From assembly GCA_913057945.1 (NCBI GenBank), contig CAJXOF010000003.1, forward strand, positions 248,001 to 312,000: a DNA stretch of 64,000 nt. The letters are read 5' to 3'. Position 1 is the stretch's first letter; the number at the start of each line of letters is the position of its first letter. The notes beneath the pieces were generated by a model, which saw only the letters and a program-made list of their open reading frames with translations, was not told the origin of the DNA and made no database searches. Shown here piece after piece: positions 36,413 through 44,779 of this stretch. The DNA is from an uncultured Hyphomonadaceae bacterium (GTDB lineage Bacteria > Pseudomonadota > Alphaproteobacteria > Caulobacterales > Hyphomonadaceae). The position numbers and the translations under genes were made by a program.

Positions 36413-38707
36413 CTAGAAGTCGACCGAGATTGAGGCGGTCAGCGTGCGCGGCGGGCCGTAGAAGGTCGAGTACGCACTGTCGAAGCCAAGCTGGCTTGGC
36501 GTCACGAAGTTGTACGCAGCCACGCGGTATTCCTCGTCCGTCAGATTCCGGCCGTGGATGCCGAAGCGCAGACGTTCTGATGGCGACGTCCAGACGAAGC
36601 TGAGGTCCAGCAGCGTATAGGAGTCCGGATCCAGCGCCGGGCCACCATCCGGGAACAAGGCGTTCGTGCCGGGTGCGAAGCCATTGTTCTCTACATTGAA
36701 GAGATAATAGGCATCACGATAGGAGGCTGAGCCCGTGATCGAGATTGCGCCGAACTCCGGCCCGAAATCACGCATATAGTTCAGCGAGAGCTGGCCCTGC
36801 AGTTCCGGCGTGTTCTGGGTAACGAACTGGTCGGCGATATTGGTGCCGGCCGACAGGATTTCCTGGATCTCGGCGTCGATGTAGCCAAGGTTCCCCATCA
36901 GGGTGAACTCGTCATTGATAAACCAGCTGCCCTCAAGTTCGAGGCCGGTATATTCCGACGAGCCGGCATTGAAGACCGAGGAAACGAACGTGTCGTTGAC
37001 GCCGTCATTGTCGGAATCTGCGCCGCTCTGAACCGTAATCTGTTGATCCGTATACTCTGCAAAGAATACGGCCGTGTTCAGTTGCAGGCGATCATCAAAG
37101 AAGCTGCCTTTCACACCGATTTCGTAGCTATCGACCTTTTCCGGGCCAAAGCCTTCTTCGGACAGACCGAGCGGATCGAGGTCGGCACGGGCACGGGGAT
37201 CGAAGCCGCCCGCCTTGAAGCCCTGCGCGAAGGTTGCGTAGATGTTGAGATCGTCTGTCGGTTTGTAGGAGACCGAAATACGCGGCGTGAATTCCTCATC
37301 CTTGCGATTCAGACCTTCATAGCCGGTCTGGGTCGCAAGAAAGACAGAGCTGCTGTTTGCCGGATCGAACGAGCCTGAGCCGAGCCCGAGCCAGAGTTCA
37401 CGCGTCACATCCGCCGTGGTCTCATCCTGGGTGAAACGACCCCCGAGAGACACGCTCCACTGGTCCGTCACATCATAGGTGAAATCTCCATAGACGGAGA
37501 AATTTTCCTTGTCCTGCATGCCGGCCTGGTAAACCGTCACGCCGAGGGCGCTGAGCAGCAGGTCGAAGGCGCCATCTGCGCTGCCGTCGAGATAGTAGAC
37601 GCCGGCGACACCGGACAGGCGGTCGCCATTATACAGCAGCTGGAACTCCTGGCTGAACTGGTCGTCATTGTAGTAGGCCGGAACGTCGAAATCCGGATTT
37701 GGCAGGGCGTCGAAATCGATCGGCGTGACCGTCGCGCCTTCGCGATAGGCCGTGATGGATTTCAGCGTGACCTCATTATTGACGTCCCACTCACCTGTGA
37801 GGGAGTAGCCTTCGGTTTCGACCGAGTTGTCGTCACCAACCCCGGCGCGCGTGTCATAGACATTGTCCGTGACCGGCAGGGTGCCGTCGGCGCTCGGGAT
37901 CAGGCGATGGCCGTGCTTGGCGTTCGAATCGTCTTCGGACTTGTCATAGGCGAAGCGGAAGAACAGCGAGTCGGTTGGGGACCATTCGGCGCTCACCCGA
38001 TAGGCCAGCACGTCCTTGTTGTAATGGTCTGCGCCGGTGAACAGATTCTCGCCATAGCCGTCGCGCTGGTAGTTGGCGATCGCGCCGCCGACCTTGAACG
38101 TGTCGCTCAGCGGCACGGACCCGGAGACGATTGTGTCGAGCTGGCTGTAGGAGCCGACATTGACCTTGGCTTTCAGGTCCGGCTCGTCATCCATTTCGGC
38201 GGTGACGTATTTGATCGCGCCGCCAATCGTGTTGCGGCCATAGAGCGTGCCTTGCGGACCGCGCAGGACTTCGATCCGTTCAATGTCGAAAATATCCAGG
38301 ATCGCGCCTTGCGGACGCGCGATGTAGACGTCGTCAACATACAGGCCGACACCGGGCTCGAAGCCCCAGAGCGGGTCCTGCTGGCCGACGCCGCGAATGA
38401 AGGCGATCAGCGTGGAGTTGGAGCCGCGGGCCACTTCGATCGTGGCGTTCGGGGTCGAGCGCTGGATGGAGGTGATGTCGACGGCGCCGGTGGCTTCCAG
38501 CTGCTCCGCGCTGAAGGCCGAAACCGACAGCGGCACATCGATCAGGTCTTCTTCGCGACGTTGCGCGGTGACGGTGACCCGGCCCAGCGTGCGGGCCTCT
38601 TCCGGGGCCTCATCCGCGTCCTGCGCCTGCGCAGCATACTGGCCTGCGGTCAGCGCAAGCGCCGACACGAGACCGAATCTCAGCGTATTCATTTTGTGAT
38701 TTCCCAA
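36413..38707 (-). CDS. TonB-dependent receptor
   Basis: A 764-residue outer-membrane receptor. It has a signal peptide (LRFGLVSALALTAGQYAAQA), a TonB box near GRVTVTAQRREED, a plug domain (DVPLSVSAFSAEQL; VLRGPQGTLYGRNTIGGAIKY), a 22-strand barrel and the C-terminal motif ending SISVDF. The substrate is unknown; the branch is that of Caulobacterales nutrient receptors. A TTG at 38707 has GGGAGG five bases upstream, while the ATG at 38692 would be 20 bases away, so I chose TTG. It heads the transporter and hydrolase operon. Confidence 0.94.
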   Translation of the reverse strand: MGNHKMNTLRFGLVSALALTAGQYAAQAQDADEAPEEARTLGRVTVTAQRREEDLIDVPLSVSAFSAEQLEATGAVDITSIQRSTPNATIEVARGSNSTLIAFIRGVGQQDPLWGFEPGVGLYVDDVYIARPQGAILDIFDIERIEVLRGPQGTLYGRNTIGGAIKYVTAEMDDEPDLKAKVNVGSYSQLDTIVSGSVPLSDTFKVGGAIANYQRDGYGENLFTGADHYNKDVLAYRVSAEWSPTDSLFFRFAYDKSEDDSNAKHGHRLIPSADGTLPVTDNVYDTRAGVGDDNSVETEGYSLTGEWDVNNEVTLKSITAYREGATVTPIDFDALPNPDFDVPAYYNDDQFSQEFQLLYNGDRLSGVAGVYYLDGSADGAFDLLLSALGVTVYQAGMQDKENFSVYGDFTYDVTDQWSVSLGGRFTQDETTADVTRELWLGLGSGSFDPANSSSVFLATQTGYEGLNRKDEEFTPRISVSYKPTDDLNIYATFAQGFKAGGFDPRARADLDPLGLSEEGFGPEKVDSYEIGVKGSFFDDRLQLNTAVFFAEYTDQQITVQSGADSDNDGVNDTFVSSVFNAGSSEYTGLELEGSWFINDEFTLMGNLGYIDAEIQEILSAGTNIADQFVTQNTPELQGQLSLNYMRDFGPEFGAISITGSASYRDAYYLFNVENNGFAPGTNALFPDGGPALDPDSYTLLDLSFVWTSPSERLRFGIHGRNLTDEEYRVAAYNFVTPSQLGFDSAYSTFYGPPRTLTASISVDF

Positions 38708-38791
38708 TTTTTCCTCCCGAGGATTTTCTCTATTTGACGGGAGTTATCCAGATCACGCACGTCTCGGCGATGACATGTGGGCTCAACACAA

Positions 38792-38809
38792 GTGAACATT
38801 TTCGCTCAC
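38792..38809. promoter_or_regulatory. Candidate operator for receptor operon
   Basis: GTGAAC-ATTTTC-GCTCAC (five of six arm bases match) lies between the AraC gene stop and the receptor start. It could bind the neighbouring regulator. Confidence 0.3.
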
Positions 38810-38814
38810 GCCTC

Positions 38815-39873
38815 TCAGGCCTGGGCGGTTTCCATGCTCGATCTGGCATAGGCGGCGGGCGAAACACCGCGCATTTTCTTGAACGCGCGATTGAAGGCAC
38901 GCACATCGGAATAGCCAAGAAATTCAGAGACCTGCGTCACGCTGGTGCCCTGGGCCAGCATCAGGCCGGCCCGTTCAGCACGGCTTTCCTGAAGAATGTC
39001 CCGGAAGCTGGTGTTTTCCTCGCTCAGACGGCGGCGCAAGGTTGCAACGCTGACCCCGAGATTCCGCGCGACACTCTGTTGGGTCTCAAATCCGTCCGAG
39101 ATCAGATCGGCTGTCCGCACTGCAAAGGACCGCGCATCGAAGGATGGCGCGATGGCCTCAAGGTGACGAATGACGCGGGCGAAGATGCCGTCTGCCGTCA
39201 GGTCGACCTCCGGGGTGGAGGGAATCGTCTCGCAGGCAATATCAATGTCGTAGATCAGCTCATAGGCGGCATGGCCGTAGCCGATGGGTACCTGCCAGAA
39301 TTGCAGCTGGCCATTGCCGGAATCGTGACGGTTCCTCAGCAGGCTGACACGTTTCAGCGCCCGGCCCGCCGCGCCGCCGGTCAAGCTGTCGAGCAAGGCA
39401 TGCGTCTTGATCAGCAGGGCATCACCAACGAAATGCGTCAGCGCCCGGTCATCGCGGAAGCGATAGGGGAAGGTCGAATCATCCACCACCAGCGCCAGCA
39501 TCGAGTCGGTCTGGCGGACATAATTGTAGCGCCCGCCATGCATCATGTTGAAATGCGAGGCGAGGCTGCGGATCGCGTCCTGCAGGGTTGCGGCCGCCTG
39601 GATCTGGGTCACGACGAATGTGCCGGTCTGGTAGAGCAGCTTTCGTTCCGACAGTTGCGCGGTCAGATCGTCGAAGGAGCGGGCGATCTCGCGCTGGATG
39701 CGATAATAGTCCACGAGGTCGATCTGCGTGCCGGGCTCGCTGGTGCGCCGGTCCGGATCAATGCCCAGCCGATGTAGCAGGCCGTCGACATCCACGCCGG
39801 ATGTGCCCGCCCAAGACAGGATCGGTTCGATCTGGTGAAGCTCGAAGCTTGCCCGGGTCAGTGACTGCGCCAT
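38815..39873 (-). CDS. AraC-family transcriptional regulator
   Basis: A 352-residue protein with an N-terminal ligand-binding domain of the OruR/ArgR-like type (about 15-200). The C-terminal double helix-turn-helix shows QQSVARNLGVSVATLRRRL and VSEFLGYSDVRAFNRAFKKMRGVSPAAY. It lies upstream of and on the same strand as the receptor operon and is the likely activator of it. Confidence 0.92.
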   Translation of the reverse strand: MAQSLTRASFELHQIEPILSWAGTSGVDVDGLLHRLGIDPDRRTSEPGTQIDLVDYYRIQREIARSFDDLTAQLSERKLLYQTGTFVVTQIQAAATLQDAIRSLASHFNMMHGGRYNYVRQTDSMLALVVDDSTFPYRFRDDRALTHFVGDALLIKTHALLDSLTGGAAGRALKRVSLLRNRHDSGNGQLQFWQVPIGYGHAAYELIYDIDIACETIPSTPEVDLTADGIFARVIRHLEAIAPSFDARSFAVRTADLISDGFETQQSVARNLGVSVATLRRRLSEENTSFRDILQESRAERAGLMLAQGTSVTQVSEFLGYSDVRAFNRAFKKMRGVSPAAYARSSMETAQA

Positions 39874-39900
39874 GCGGGCCTTATAGCAGATATCGGTATC

Positions 39901-39932
39901 GAAAACGTATCCTGATTCAAACGGATGTTTTC
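39901..39932. terminator. Hairpin between ArsR and AraC genes
   Basis: GAAAAC...ATCC pairs with GGAT...GTTTTC with a two-base bulge, downstream of the ArsR-type gene and ahead of the AraC gene. It is a possible weak terminator or leader structure. Confidence 0.35.
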
Positions 39933-39956
39933 AATTATGGCGTGGCTGCAACAGGT

Positions 39957-40277
39957 CTATCGATAATAGGCGCAGAGCGTATCGACCAGCTCCCGGCCGA
40001 TTCCGCCGGCGCAGCGATAATAGATCGTCTGCGCATCGCGGCGGCTTTCGACCAGACCGGCCCCACGCAGTTTCGAAAGGTGCTGGGAGACGGCCGAATG
40101 CGACTGGCCGGTCAGGGCAGCCAGCTGGTGGACCGGGTGCTCGCCATCGCTGAGGGCGCACATGATCTTGAGACGCGTATCACTCGACATGGCTTTCAGC
40201 ACTTCAGAGGCCTCATGAATACGCTCCGACATCAGGTCGAGGGCATCCTTGGTCTGGGGTTTGCGCTGGGCTGTCAT
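39957..40277 (-). CDS. ArsR-family winged-helix regulator
   Basis: A 106-residue protein with the ArsR/SdpR winged helix: VLKAMSSDTRLKIMCAL, VHQLAALTGQSHSAVSQHLSKLRGAGLVESRRDAQTIYYR. The metal-binding Cys box of ArsR/SmtB (ELCVCDL) is replaced by EHPVHQL, so it is not a classical arsenic or zinc sensor. GTG 40280 and ATG 40277 are adjacent; I chose ATG. Target unknown. Confidence 0.88.
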   Translation of the reverse strand: MTAQRKPQTKDALDLMSERIHEASEVLKAMSSDTRLKIMCALSDGEHPVHQLAALTGQSHSAVSQHLSKLRGAGLVESRRDAQTIYYRCAGGIGRELVDTLCAYYR

Positions 40278-40410
40278 CACGGGTTACTCACATTCAACGG
40301 GTTCAGGCCGACGGTCCTGTTTCTGCGGGGAGCCAGCCATTGTCCATAATATAGGTTGGATCGACCGACGAAATAGGCGAAACCTGCAAGAGTCAGGCCT
40401 AAATTCCTCG

Positions 40411-40436
40411 AAAATGCCCGAAGGACGGGGCATTTT
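40411..40436. promoter_or_regulatory. Hairpin upstream of infA
   Basis: AAAATGCCC (40411-40419) pairs exactly with GGGCATTTT (40428-40436) over an 8-nt loop, 97 bp before infA. It ends in TTTT, so it could terminate transcription from upstream or act as a leader structure of infA. Confidence 0.5.
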
Positions 40437-40532
40437 GCTGAACTTCAAATCTTGCCGGAATCCGTGCAAAGCTTTATGCGCCCCCTATATGCGTTTCGGC
40501 GGCGCAATGGACCGCCCTTTATTGGAGACTGC

Positions 40533-40751
40533 ATGTCGAAGGAAGAACTGATTGAATTCGAAGGCACAGTCGTGGAACTGCTGCCCAACGCGACGTTCCG
40601 CGTTAAACTCGAGAACGACCACGAAATCATTGCCCACACGGCTGGCAAGATGCGGAAAAACCGTATCCGCGTGCTGACCGGGGACAAGGTGATGGTTGAG
40701 ATGACCCCGTATGACCTGACCAAGGGTCGTATCACCTACCGTTTCAAATAA
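40533..40751 (+). CDS. infA: Translation initiation factor IF-1
   Basis: A 72-residue OB-fold protein of exact family length with the motifs [22 protein letters not shown] and [20 protein letters not shown]. It binds the ribosomal A site during initiation. GGAGA lies 8 nt upstream. It is followed after 5 bp by maf, a common alphaproteobacterial pair. Confidence 0.98.
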   Translation: MSKEELIEFEGTVVELLPNATFRVKLENDHEIIAHTAGKMRKNRIRVLTGDKVMVEMTPYDLTKGRITYRFK

Positions 40752-40756
40752 GAGAT

Positions 40757-41341
40757 ATGGCGTCCTCAGGGCATGTTCCCCTGATCCTCGCCAGTGCGAG
40801 TCCCCGGCGGCGAGACCTGCTCGCCCAGATCGGGATTGTGCCGGACGCGATCTGCCCCACTGACATCGACGAATCCCGTCGCAAGGACGAATCTCCGCGG
40901 GCGCTGGCCGAAAGGCTGGCGCGGGAGAAGGCCGAGGCCTGTGCGGAGCCGGGCTTTGTGCTGGCCGCCGACACGGTCGTGGCCCTCGGCCAGCGCAATC
41001 TGGAAAAGGCCGCCGATGCGGCAGAAGCCGGAGCCTTCCTGCGCCTGCTGTCCGGTCGGTCGCACCAATGCCTTACCGGCATCGCCGTGAAGGCCCCGGA
41101 TGGCCGGGTGAGCAGCCGCACCGTACTGGCCCGCGTGAAGGTGAAACGCCTGACCGATCAGGAAATCGCCGCCTACATCGCCAGCGGCGAGTGGGACGGC
41201 AAGGCCGGCGGCTATGGCATCCAGGGCATGGCGGGCGGGTTCATCACCCATATCAGCGGCAGCTATACCGCGATTGTCGGCCTGCCGCTGTATGAGACGA
41301 AAGCCCTGCTGGAGGGCATGGGCTGGCGATCGAAGGCCTAG
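40757..41341 (+). CDS. maf: Maf-family nucleotide pyrophosphatase
   Basis: A 194-residue Maf protein. Motifs are LILASASPRRRDLL, FVLAADTVVALG, the KVKRLTDQEIAAYIASGEWDGKAGGYGIQG block and SYTAIVGLPLYET. It hydrolyses non-canonical or modified NTPs (dTTP/UTP-type house-cleaning) and is linked to septum control. Its stop overlaps that of the small membrane-protein gene on the other strand by 4 bp. Confidence 0.94.
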   Translation: MASSGHVPLILASASPRRRDLLAQIGIVPDAICPTDIDESRRKDESPRALAERLAREKAEACAEPGFVLAADTVVALGQRNLEKAADAAEAGAFLRLLSGRSHQCLTGIAVKAPDGRVSSRTVLARVKVKRLTDQEIAAYIASGEWDGKAGGYGIQGMAGGFITHISGSYTAIVGLPLYETKALLEGMGWRSKA

Positions 41342-41685
41342 GCGCGTTCCCAGGCCGTCACGGCCAGCAGGCTGAGCGCGACGACGCCGCCCACCATCAA
41401 CCAGACCGGATCGGCAGAGGCGAGCAGGCTGGCATCCTGCTGGGCATCATTGACCGTCCGGGTCACCAGCGTGTCGAGCCCGCTCCAGCCGGCCAGCAGG
41501 CTAGGCAGTTGGAAAGCGGCAACACCCGCGCCCACCACGCCCACGGCGCCAAGCACCAGGCGGCGAGACAGGGATTTGCGGCGAATGCCGGTCATCACAT
41601 CATTCACGAACGGCGCCGGGTCCAGTCCGCGGTCTTCCGCCGTGAAGAGATCGGTCAGGTCTGAATAGGGTTCCTGGTCACGCAT
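41338..41685 (-). CDS. Small two-helix membrane protein, putative anti-sigma factor
   Basis: A 115-residue protein with a short charged N-terminal region (about 40 residues), helices at about 45-66 (LVLGAVGVVGAGVAAFQLPSL) and 93-112 (PVWLMVGGVVALSLLAVTA). Three tandem ATGs occur at 41691, 41688 and 41685; GGAG spacing favours the last. It follows the ECF sigma gene by a few bases, the normal place for an anti-sigma factor. It shows no zinc-binding H-x3-C-x2-C motif. The role is inferred from context. Confidence 0.6.
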   Translation of the reverse strand: MRDQEPYSDLTDLFTAEDRGLDPAPFVNDVMTGIRRKSLSRRLVLGAVGVVGAGVAAFQLPSLLAGWSGLDTLVTRTVNDAQQDASLLASADPVWLMVGGVVALSLLAVTAWERA

Positions 41686-41697
41686 CATCATACTCCA

Positions 41698-42225
41698 TCA
41701 CGCCACATGGCTGCTTTCAAGGTGTTTGCGAAGTGCGGCGACACCGCGCGTCACATGGGATTTTATCGTGCCAAGCGGCCAGCTGGTGGCTTCGGCCGCT
41801 TCGCGGTGGGAGAGGCCCGACGCAACGCACAGAATCACACAGATCCGTTGGGCCTCGGACAAATTGCCGAGCGCGCGTGTCAGGTCCATCTGGTCGCCGA
41901 CTTCGTCCGACTGGCTACGCTCGAACGGAATGATTTCCGCCGTCTCGTCGAACTCGATCTCGATCTTCTGCTTGCGGCGGGCTTGCAAATATTCCCGCCA
42001 GCAAATCGTGCAGATCCAGGCCGAGAAGGTTCCGCCGGCATAAGAGCCGATCTTCTGCCACGCCTTCAGGAAGGTCGCCTGGGCAATATCGTCCCCGTCA
42101 CTGGCCGAGCCGGTGAGGCGCCTGGCCATGCCGCGGATGCGGGCCTGATGGCGTCGCACGAGTTCGGCAAAGTCTGCCTCATGACCTCGTGCGGCGCTTG
42201 CGGCCAGGTCCGGATCGCTGCGCAT
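41698..42225 (-). CDS. ECF-type RNA polymerase sigma factor
   Basis: A 175-residue protein. Region 2 reads RRLTGSASDGDDIAQATFLKAWQ with FSAWICTICWREY. Region 4 reads LSHREAAEATSWPLGTIKSHV, the recognition helix-turn-helix. No region 1 or 3 is present, as expected for an ECF factor. GGGAGG six bases upstream fixes ATG 42225. It is the middle gene of a three-gene unit with a membrane protein on each side. Confidence 0.92.
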   Translation of the reverse strand: MRSDPDLAASAARGHEADFAELVRRHQARIRGMARRLTGSASDGDDIAQATFLKAWQKIGSYAGGTFSAWICTICWREYLQARRKQKIEIEFDETAEIIPFERSQSDEVGDQMDLTRALGNLSEAQRICVILCVASGLSHREAAEATSWPLGTIKSHVTRGVAALRKHLESSHVA

Positions 42226-42256
42226 GTCGCGCCCTCCCTTGGCAACCAGCCTCAGC

Positions 42257-42631
42257 TTAACCGTGTTGCCCACGGCGACTCGCTGCCCAGAGACCAAGAT
42301 AGGCGAGGCCAATGAAGACAGGAAAGGATGCGACGCCGATCATTGGCTTGACCGCTTCGCCTTCTTCCATGCCGACCATCACTCCGAGGAAGCCGAAGGC
42401 CACACCGACGGCGAGGAACAGGACACCCCGCCGCAAATCGGCGCGGATCGGATCGGTGATCAGGGCGAGTTTTTCCATCGTCTCGCCGGTCAGGTCCTGG
42501 CCCTTGTCGACCGCATGACGGACGGTTTCGTGGAGGGTCAGGCGTTTCTTGTAATTATAGTGGCTGACCAGCCAGACAATTCCGGCAATGGCGCCAAAAA
42601 AGACCACGGGGACGACAATATCTTCGCTCAT
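42257..42631 (-). CDS. Small membrane protein (DUF6249-like)
   Basis: A 124-residue protein with an N-terminal helix (IVVPVVFFGAIAGIVWLVSHY), a short cytoplasmic segment (RLTLHETVRHAVDKGQDL) and two further helices (RGVLFLAVGVAFGFLGVMVG; PMIGVASFPVFIGLAYLGLW). The layout resembles DUF6249 proteins found near ECF sigma genes; that assignment is from memory and tentative. ATG 42631 has GGAG upstream. It ends 31 bp before the sigma gene and is probably co-transcribed. Confidence 0.7.
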   Translation of the reverse strand: MSEDIVVPVVFFGAIAGIVWLVSHYNYKKRLTLHETVRHAVDKGQDLTGETMEKLALITDPIRADLRRGVLFLAVGVAFGFLGVMVGMEEGEAVKPMIGVASFPVFIGLAYLGLWAASRRGQHG

Positions 42632-42784
42632 TTCAAAAGCTCCTTCAGGCTTGTTCCGGGGCGTCGTGTTCGGCGCCTTTGTAGGTGAGATGCCGGCAGG
42701 GGCGCTTTTGGATGCAGGGAGTGTGATATTTCTTTCTGCCGCCTTTGCTTGCCGACGGCGAGCCCGGCGGCTAATCGCGGGGCA

Positions 42785-43498
42785 ATGGTAAAGCTGAGAT
42801 CCAAGAAGAATCGCAAGCCGCATGTGGCGCCTGACCTGTCGACCCCGGAGGGCCGCACCCGCGCGCGCCGGGAACTGGTCTGGGGCGATCACGGTTTCCT
42901 GCGCGCGGCCTTTTCAAATCTGCACCAGATCTCGCCAGAGATGTGGCGGGCCAACCAGCCTTCGCCGAAGAAGGTCGTCGAATATGCCGAGACGTTCGGC
43001 ATTCGCACCATCCTGAACCTGCGCGGGGAAAGCACCAAGGGCTATTACCTGCTGGAGAAGGAGGCCTGTGAGGCCGCCGGAATCGCTTTGGTCGATTTTC
43101 AGGTCTTCTCGCGGGACACCCCGACGAAAGAAGCCCTCTTCGCGGCCAAGGAGCTGTTCGACTCGATCGAATATCCCGCCCTGATGCATTGCAAATCCGG
43201 CGCGGACCGGGCGGGGCTGATGTCCGTGCTCTACAAATTGCTGCGGGAAAAGGTCCCGTTCGTGGAGGCGACCGAACAATTGTCGCTGAAATACCTGCAC
43301 GTCAAACATGGCAAGACCGGCATGCTGGATGCGTTTTTCCAAGCCTATGCCGATTATAATGCCGGGCGCGCCCCGGAGGATTGGAAGCCGTTTCTCGACT
43401 GGGTTTCGGATGATTATGACCGGCTGGAAGTGAAGCAAAACTTCCTGCGCGACTTCGGAAAAGGCATCCAGGTCGACAAGATCCTGCAACGGGAATAG
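42785..43498 (+). CDS. Dual-specificity/tyrosine-phosphatase-like protein
   Basis: A 237-residue protein with the Cys-phosphatase loop HCKSGADRAG (C-x5-R) and an upstream region FGIRTILNLRGES typical of DSP-like enzymes. The N-terminus is strongly basic (MVKLRSKKNRKPH). Such bacterial proteins often sit near envelope-modification genes. The substrate is unknown; it could be a phosphoprotein, a phosphoinositide or a lipid-A precursor. Start at ATG 42785. Confidence 0.85.
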   Translation: MVKLRSKKNRKPHVAPDLSTPEGRTRARRELVWGDHGFLRAAFSNLHQISPEMWRANQPSPKKVVEYAETFGIRTILNLRGESTKGYYLLEKEACEAAGIALVDFQVFSRDTPTKEALFAAKELFDSIEYPALMHCKSGADRAGLMSVLYKLLREKVPFVEATEQLSLKYLHVKHGKTGMLDAFFQAYADYNAGRAPEDWKPFLDWVSDDYDRLEVKQNFLRDFGKGIQVDKILQRE

Positions 43499-43559
43499 TT
43501 GCTTTCCTGTTAGTTAATTTCGTGCTTGGCTGGCACCTGAAGCTACCGGAGCTGCCAGA

Positions 43560-43871
43560 ATGCGCGTCCTGATCCTGACCGGCCTCACCCTGGCCATGCT
43601 TGCCGCGTGCAGCCAGAAATCTGACCGGGAGACCCTGACCGAGGCGTGCATTGCCGATGGCGAGGCCCCTGAAACCTGCGACTGCATCACCGGCGCCATG
43701 GAAGAGAAGCTGAGCCCGGACCTGTTCCGGCGCACGGCTGCGGCGATTGGCCGGGAAAAGCGTGACGTCGAGGATTTCGTGGAATCCCTCAGCATGAACG
43801 ATCAGCTGGAGTTCGCCGCCTCGCTGAGCGCCATGATCTCATGTGAACTGACTTTGCAGGACGACGAATGA
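43560..43871 (+). CDS. Small lipoprotein
   Basis: A 103-residue protein with a lipoprotein signal (LILTGLTLAMLAACSQ), then a mature part of about 87 residues with Cys in EACIADGEAPETCDCITG and ISCELT. The four Cys may form disulphides. GGAG precedes the ATG. No family recognised. Confidence 0.75.
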   Translation: MRVLILTGLTLAMLAACSQKSDRETLTEACIADGEAPETCDCITGAMEEKLSPDLFRRTAAAIGREKRDVEDFVESLSMNDQLEFAASLSAMISCELTLQDDE

Positions 43872-43907
43872 CCGGGCCATGTCGCAAAACCGAATCCGCC
43901 CGGTCAT
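43868..43907. terminator. Hairpin at the lipoprotein stop
   Basis: ATGACCGGGC (43868-43877) pairs exactly with GCCCGGTCAT (43898-43907). The stem includes the stop codon. No T-run follows. Confidence 0.5.
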
Positions 43908-43991
43908 GGGAATTTCGTTTCTCGCGTGTAATCGGGTGACGGGTGGCAGCAATCTGCATAGAAATGTTTTGGAGTTAAGGAAGGGGATCTC

Positions 43992-44267
43992 ATGAAGTTC
44001 TTTATTATCAACAGCTTCCGCACGATGGTCTACGTCGCGTACATCGCGATCATTGTCGCTGGTATCGCACTGGGCCTGTACAATCGGGGGGAATTCACGG
44101 GCGAGCTGGCCAATTTGACCGGCACGATTGCCCAAGTGGCCGACTTTGTCGTGTTCACGGTCGGCGGCTGGATCGCGGCCAGCCTGATCTGCGGGCTGAT
44201 CGTCACGCTGCTCGACATTCGCGACGACATCAATGACCGCCTGCCAGACGCGCGCCGCGACGACTGA
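43992..44267 (+). CDS. Small two-helix membrane protein
   Basis: A 91-residue protein with helices at about 10-29 (MVYVAYIAIIVAGIALGLY) and 50-73 (FVVFTVGGWIAASLICGLIVTLL), then a charged tail (DIRDDINDRLPDARRDD). AAGGAAGGGG precedes the ATG. It is a single-gene unit ended by a strong terminator. Function unknown. Confidence 0.75.
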   Translation: MKFFIINSFRTMVYVAYIAIIVAGIALGLYNRGEFTGELANLTGTIAQVADFVVFTVGGWIAASLICGLIVTLLDIRDDINDRLPDARRDD

Positions 44268-44295
44268 GCGTCGGCGGAGAATCACGATGATATGG

Positions 44296-44331
44296 AAAAA
44301 GGCCATCGATTCGCATCGGTGGCCTTTTTTT
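44296..44331 (+). terminator. Rho-independent terminator
   Basis: A stem of 15 pairs (one G-U) runs from AAAAAGGCCATCGAT to its complement around TCGC and is followed by a run of seven T (44325-44331). It follows the small membrane-protein gene. Confidence 0.9.
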
Positions 44332-44348
44332 AAAGGGGAGGAAAAACA

Positions 44349-44735
44349 ATGACATCACTTGAAGCTGCGGGCGTCTATGTCGCCATCAACATGTTGCTGC
44401 TGATCTATCTGGCGTTCCGGGTCGTGTCCGTGCGCCAGTCGGCGAAAGTGTCCATCGGGACGGGCGGCAACGAGATGCTGGAATTGCGTACGCGCGTTCA
44501 CGGCAATGCCACCGAATACATCCCCTCCATGCTGGTCGGCCTCGTCGTCATGGCCCTGATGGGGCTGCCGGTCTGGACCCTTCATGTGGCGGGGGGCGTC
44601 TTCACCCTCGGACGGGTGATGCACGTGATCGGCCTCGGCGGGACCGTGATGCCGATGCGGGCCGGAGGCATCCTGCTTAGCTGGATTGCGATGGTGCTGG
44701 CGGCGCTGGCGATCCTGTACCACGCCCTCGTCTGA
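44349..44735 (+). CDS. MAPEG-family membrane protein
   Basis: A 128-residue four-helix protein. The family-typical second segment is ELRTRVHGNATEYIPSMLVGLVVMAL, and the later segment GRVMHVIGLG matches bacterial MAPEG proteins. The family includes glutathione-dependent membrane enzymes, but bacterial members of this size have no settled role. A purine-rich GGGGAGGAAAAAC ribosome site precedes the ATG. Confidence 0.88.
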   Translation: MTSLEAAGVYVAINMLLLIYLAFRVVSVRQSAKVSIGTGGNEMLELRTRVHGNATEYIPSMLVGLVVMALMGLPVWTLHVAGGVFTLGRVMHVIGLGGTVMPMRAGGILLSWIAMVLAALAILYHALV

Positions 44736-44779
44736 ATTGCGCAGTTGCGCACGGCGAGCGCAGCGTCCATCTAGCCGGA

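Noticed and set aside
39957..40277. Arsenic or zinc sensor of the ArsR/SmtB type
   Set aside because: The Cys metal box is absent, so only the general ArsR fold is claimed.
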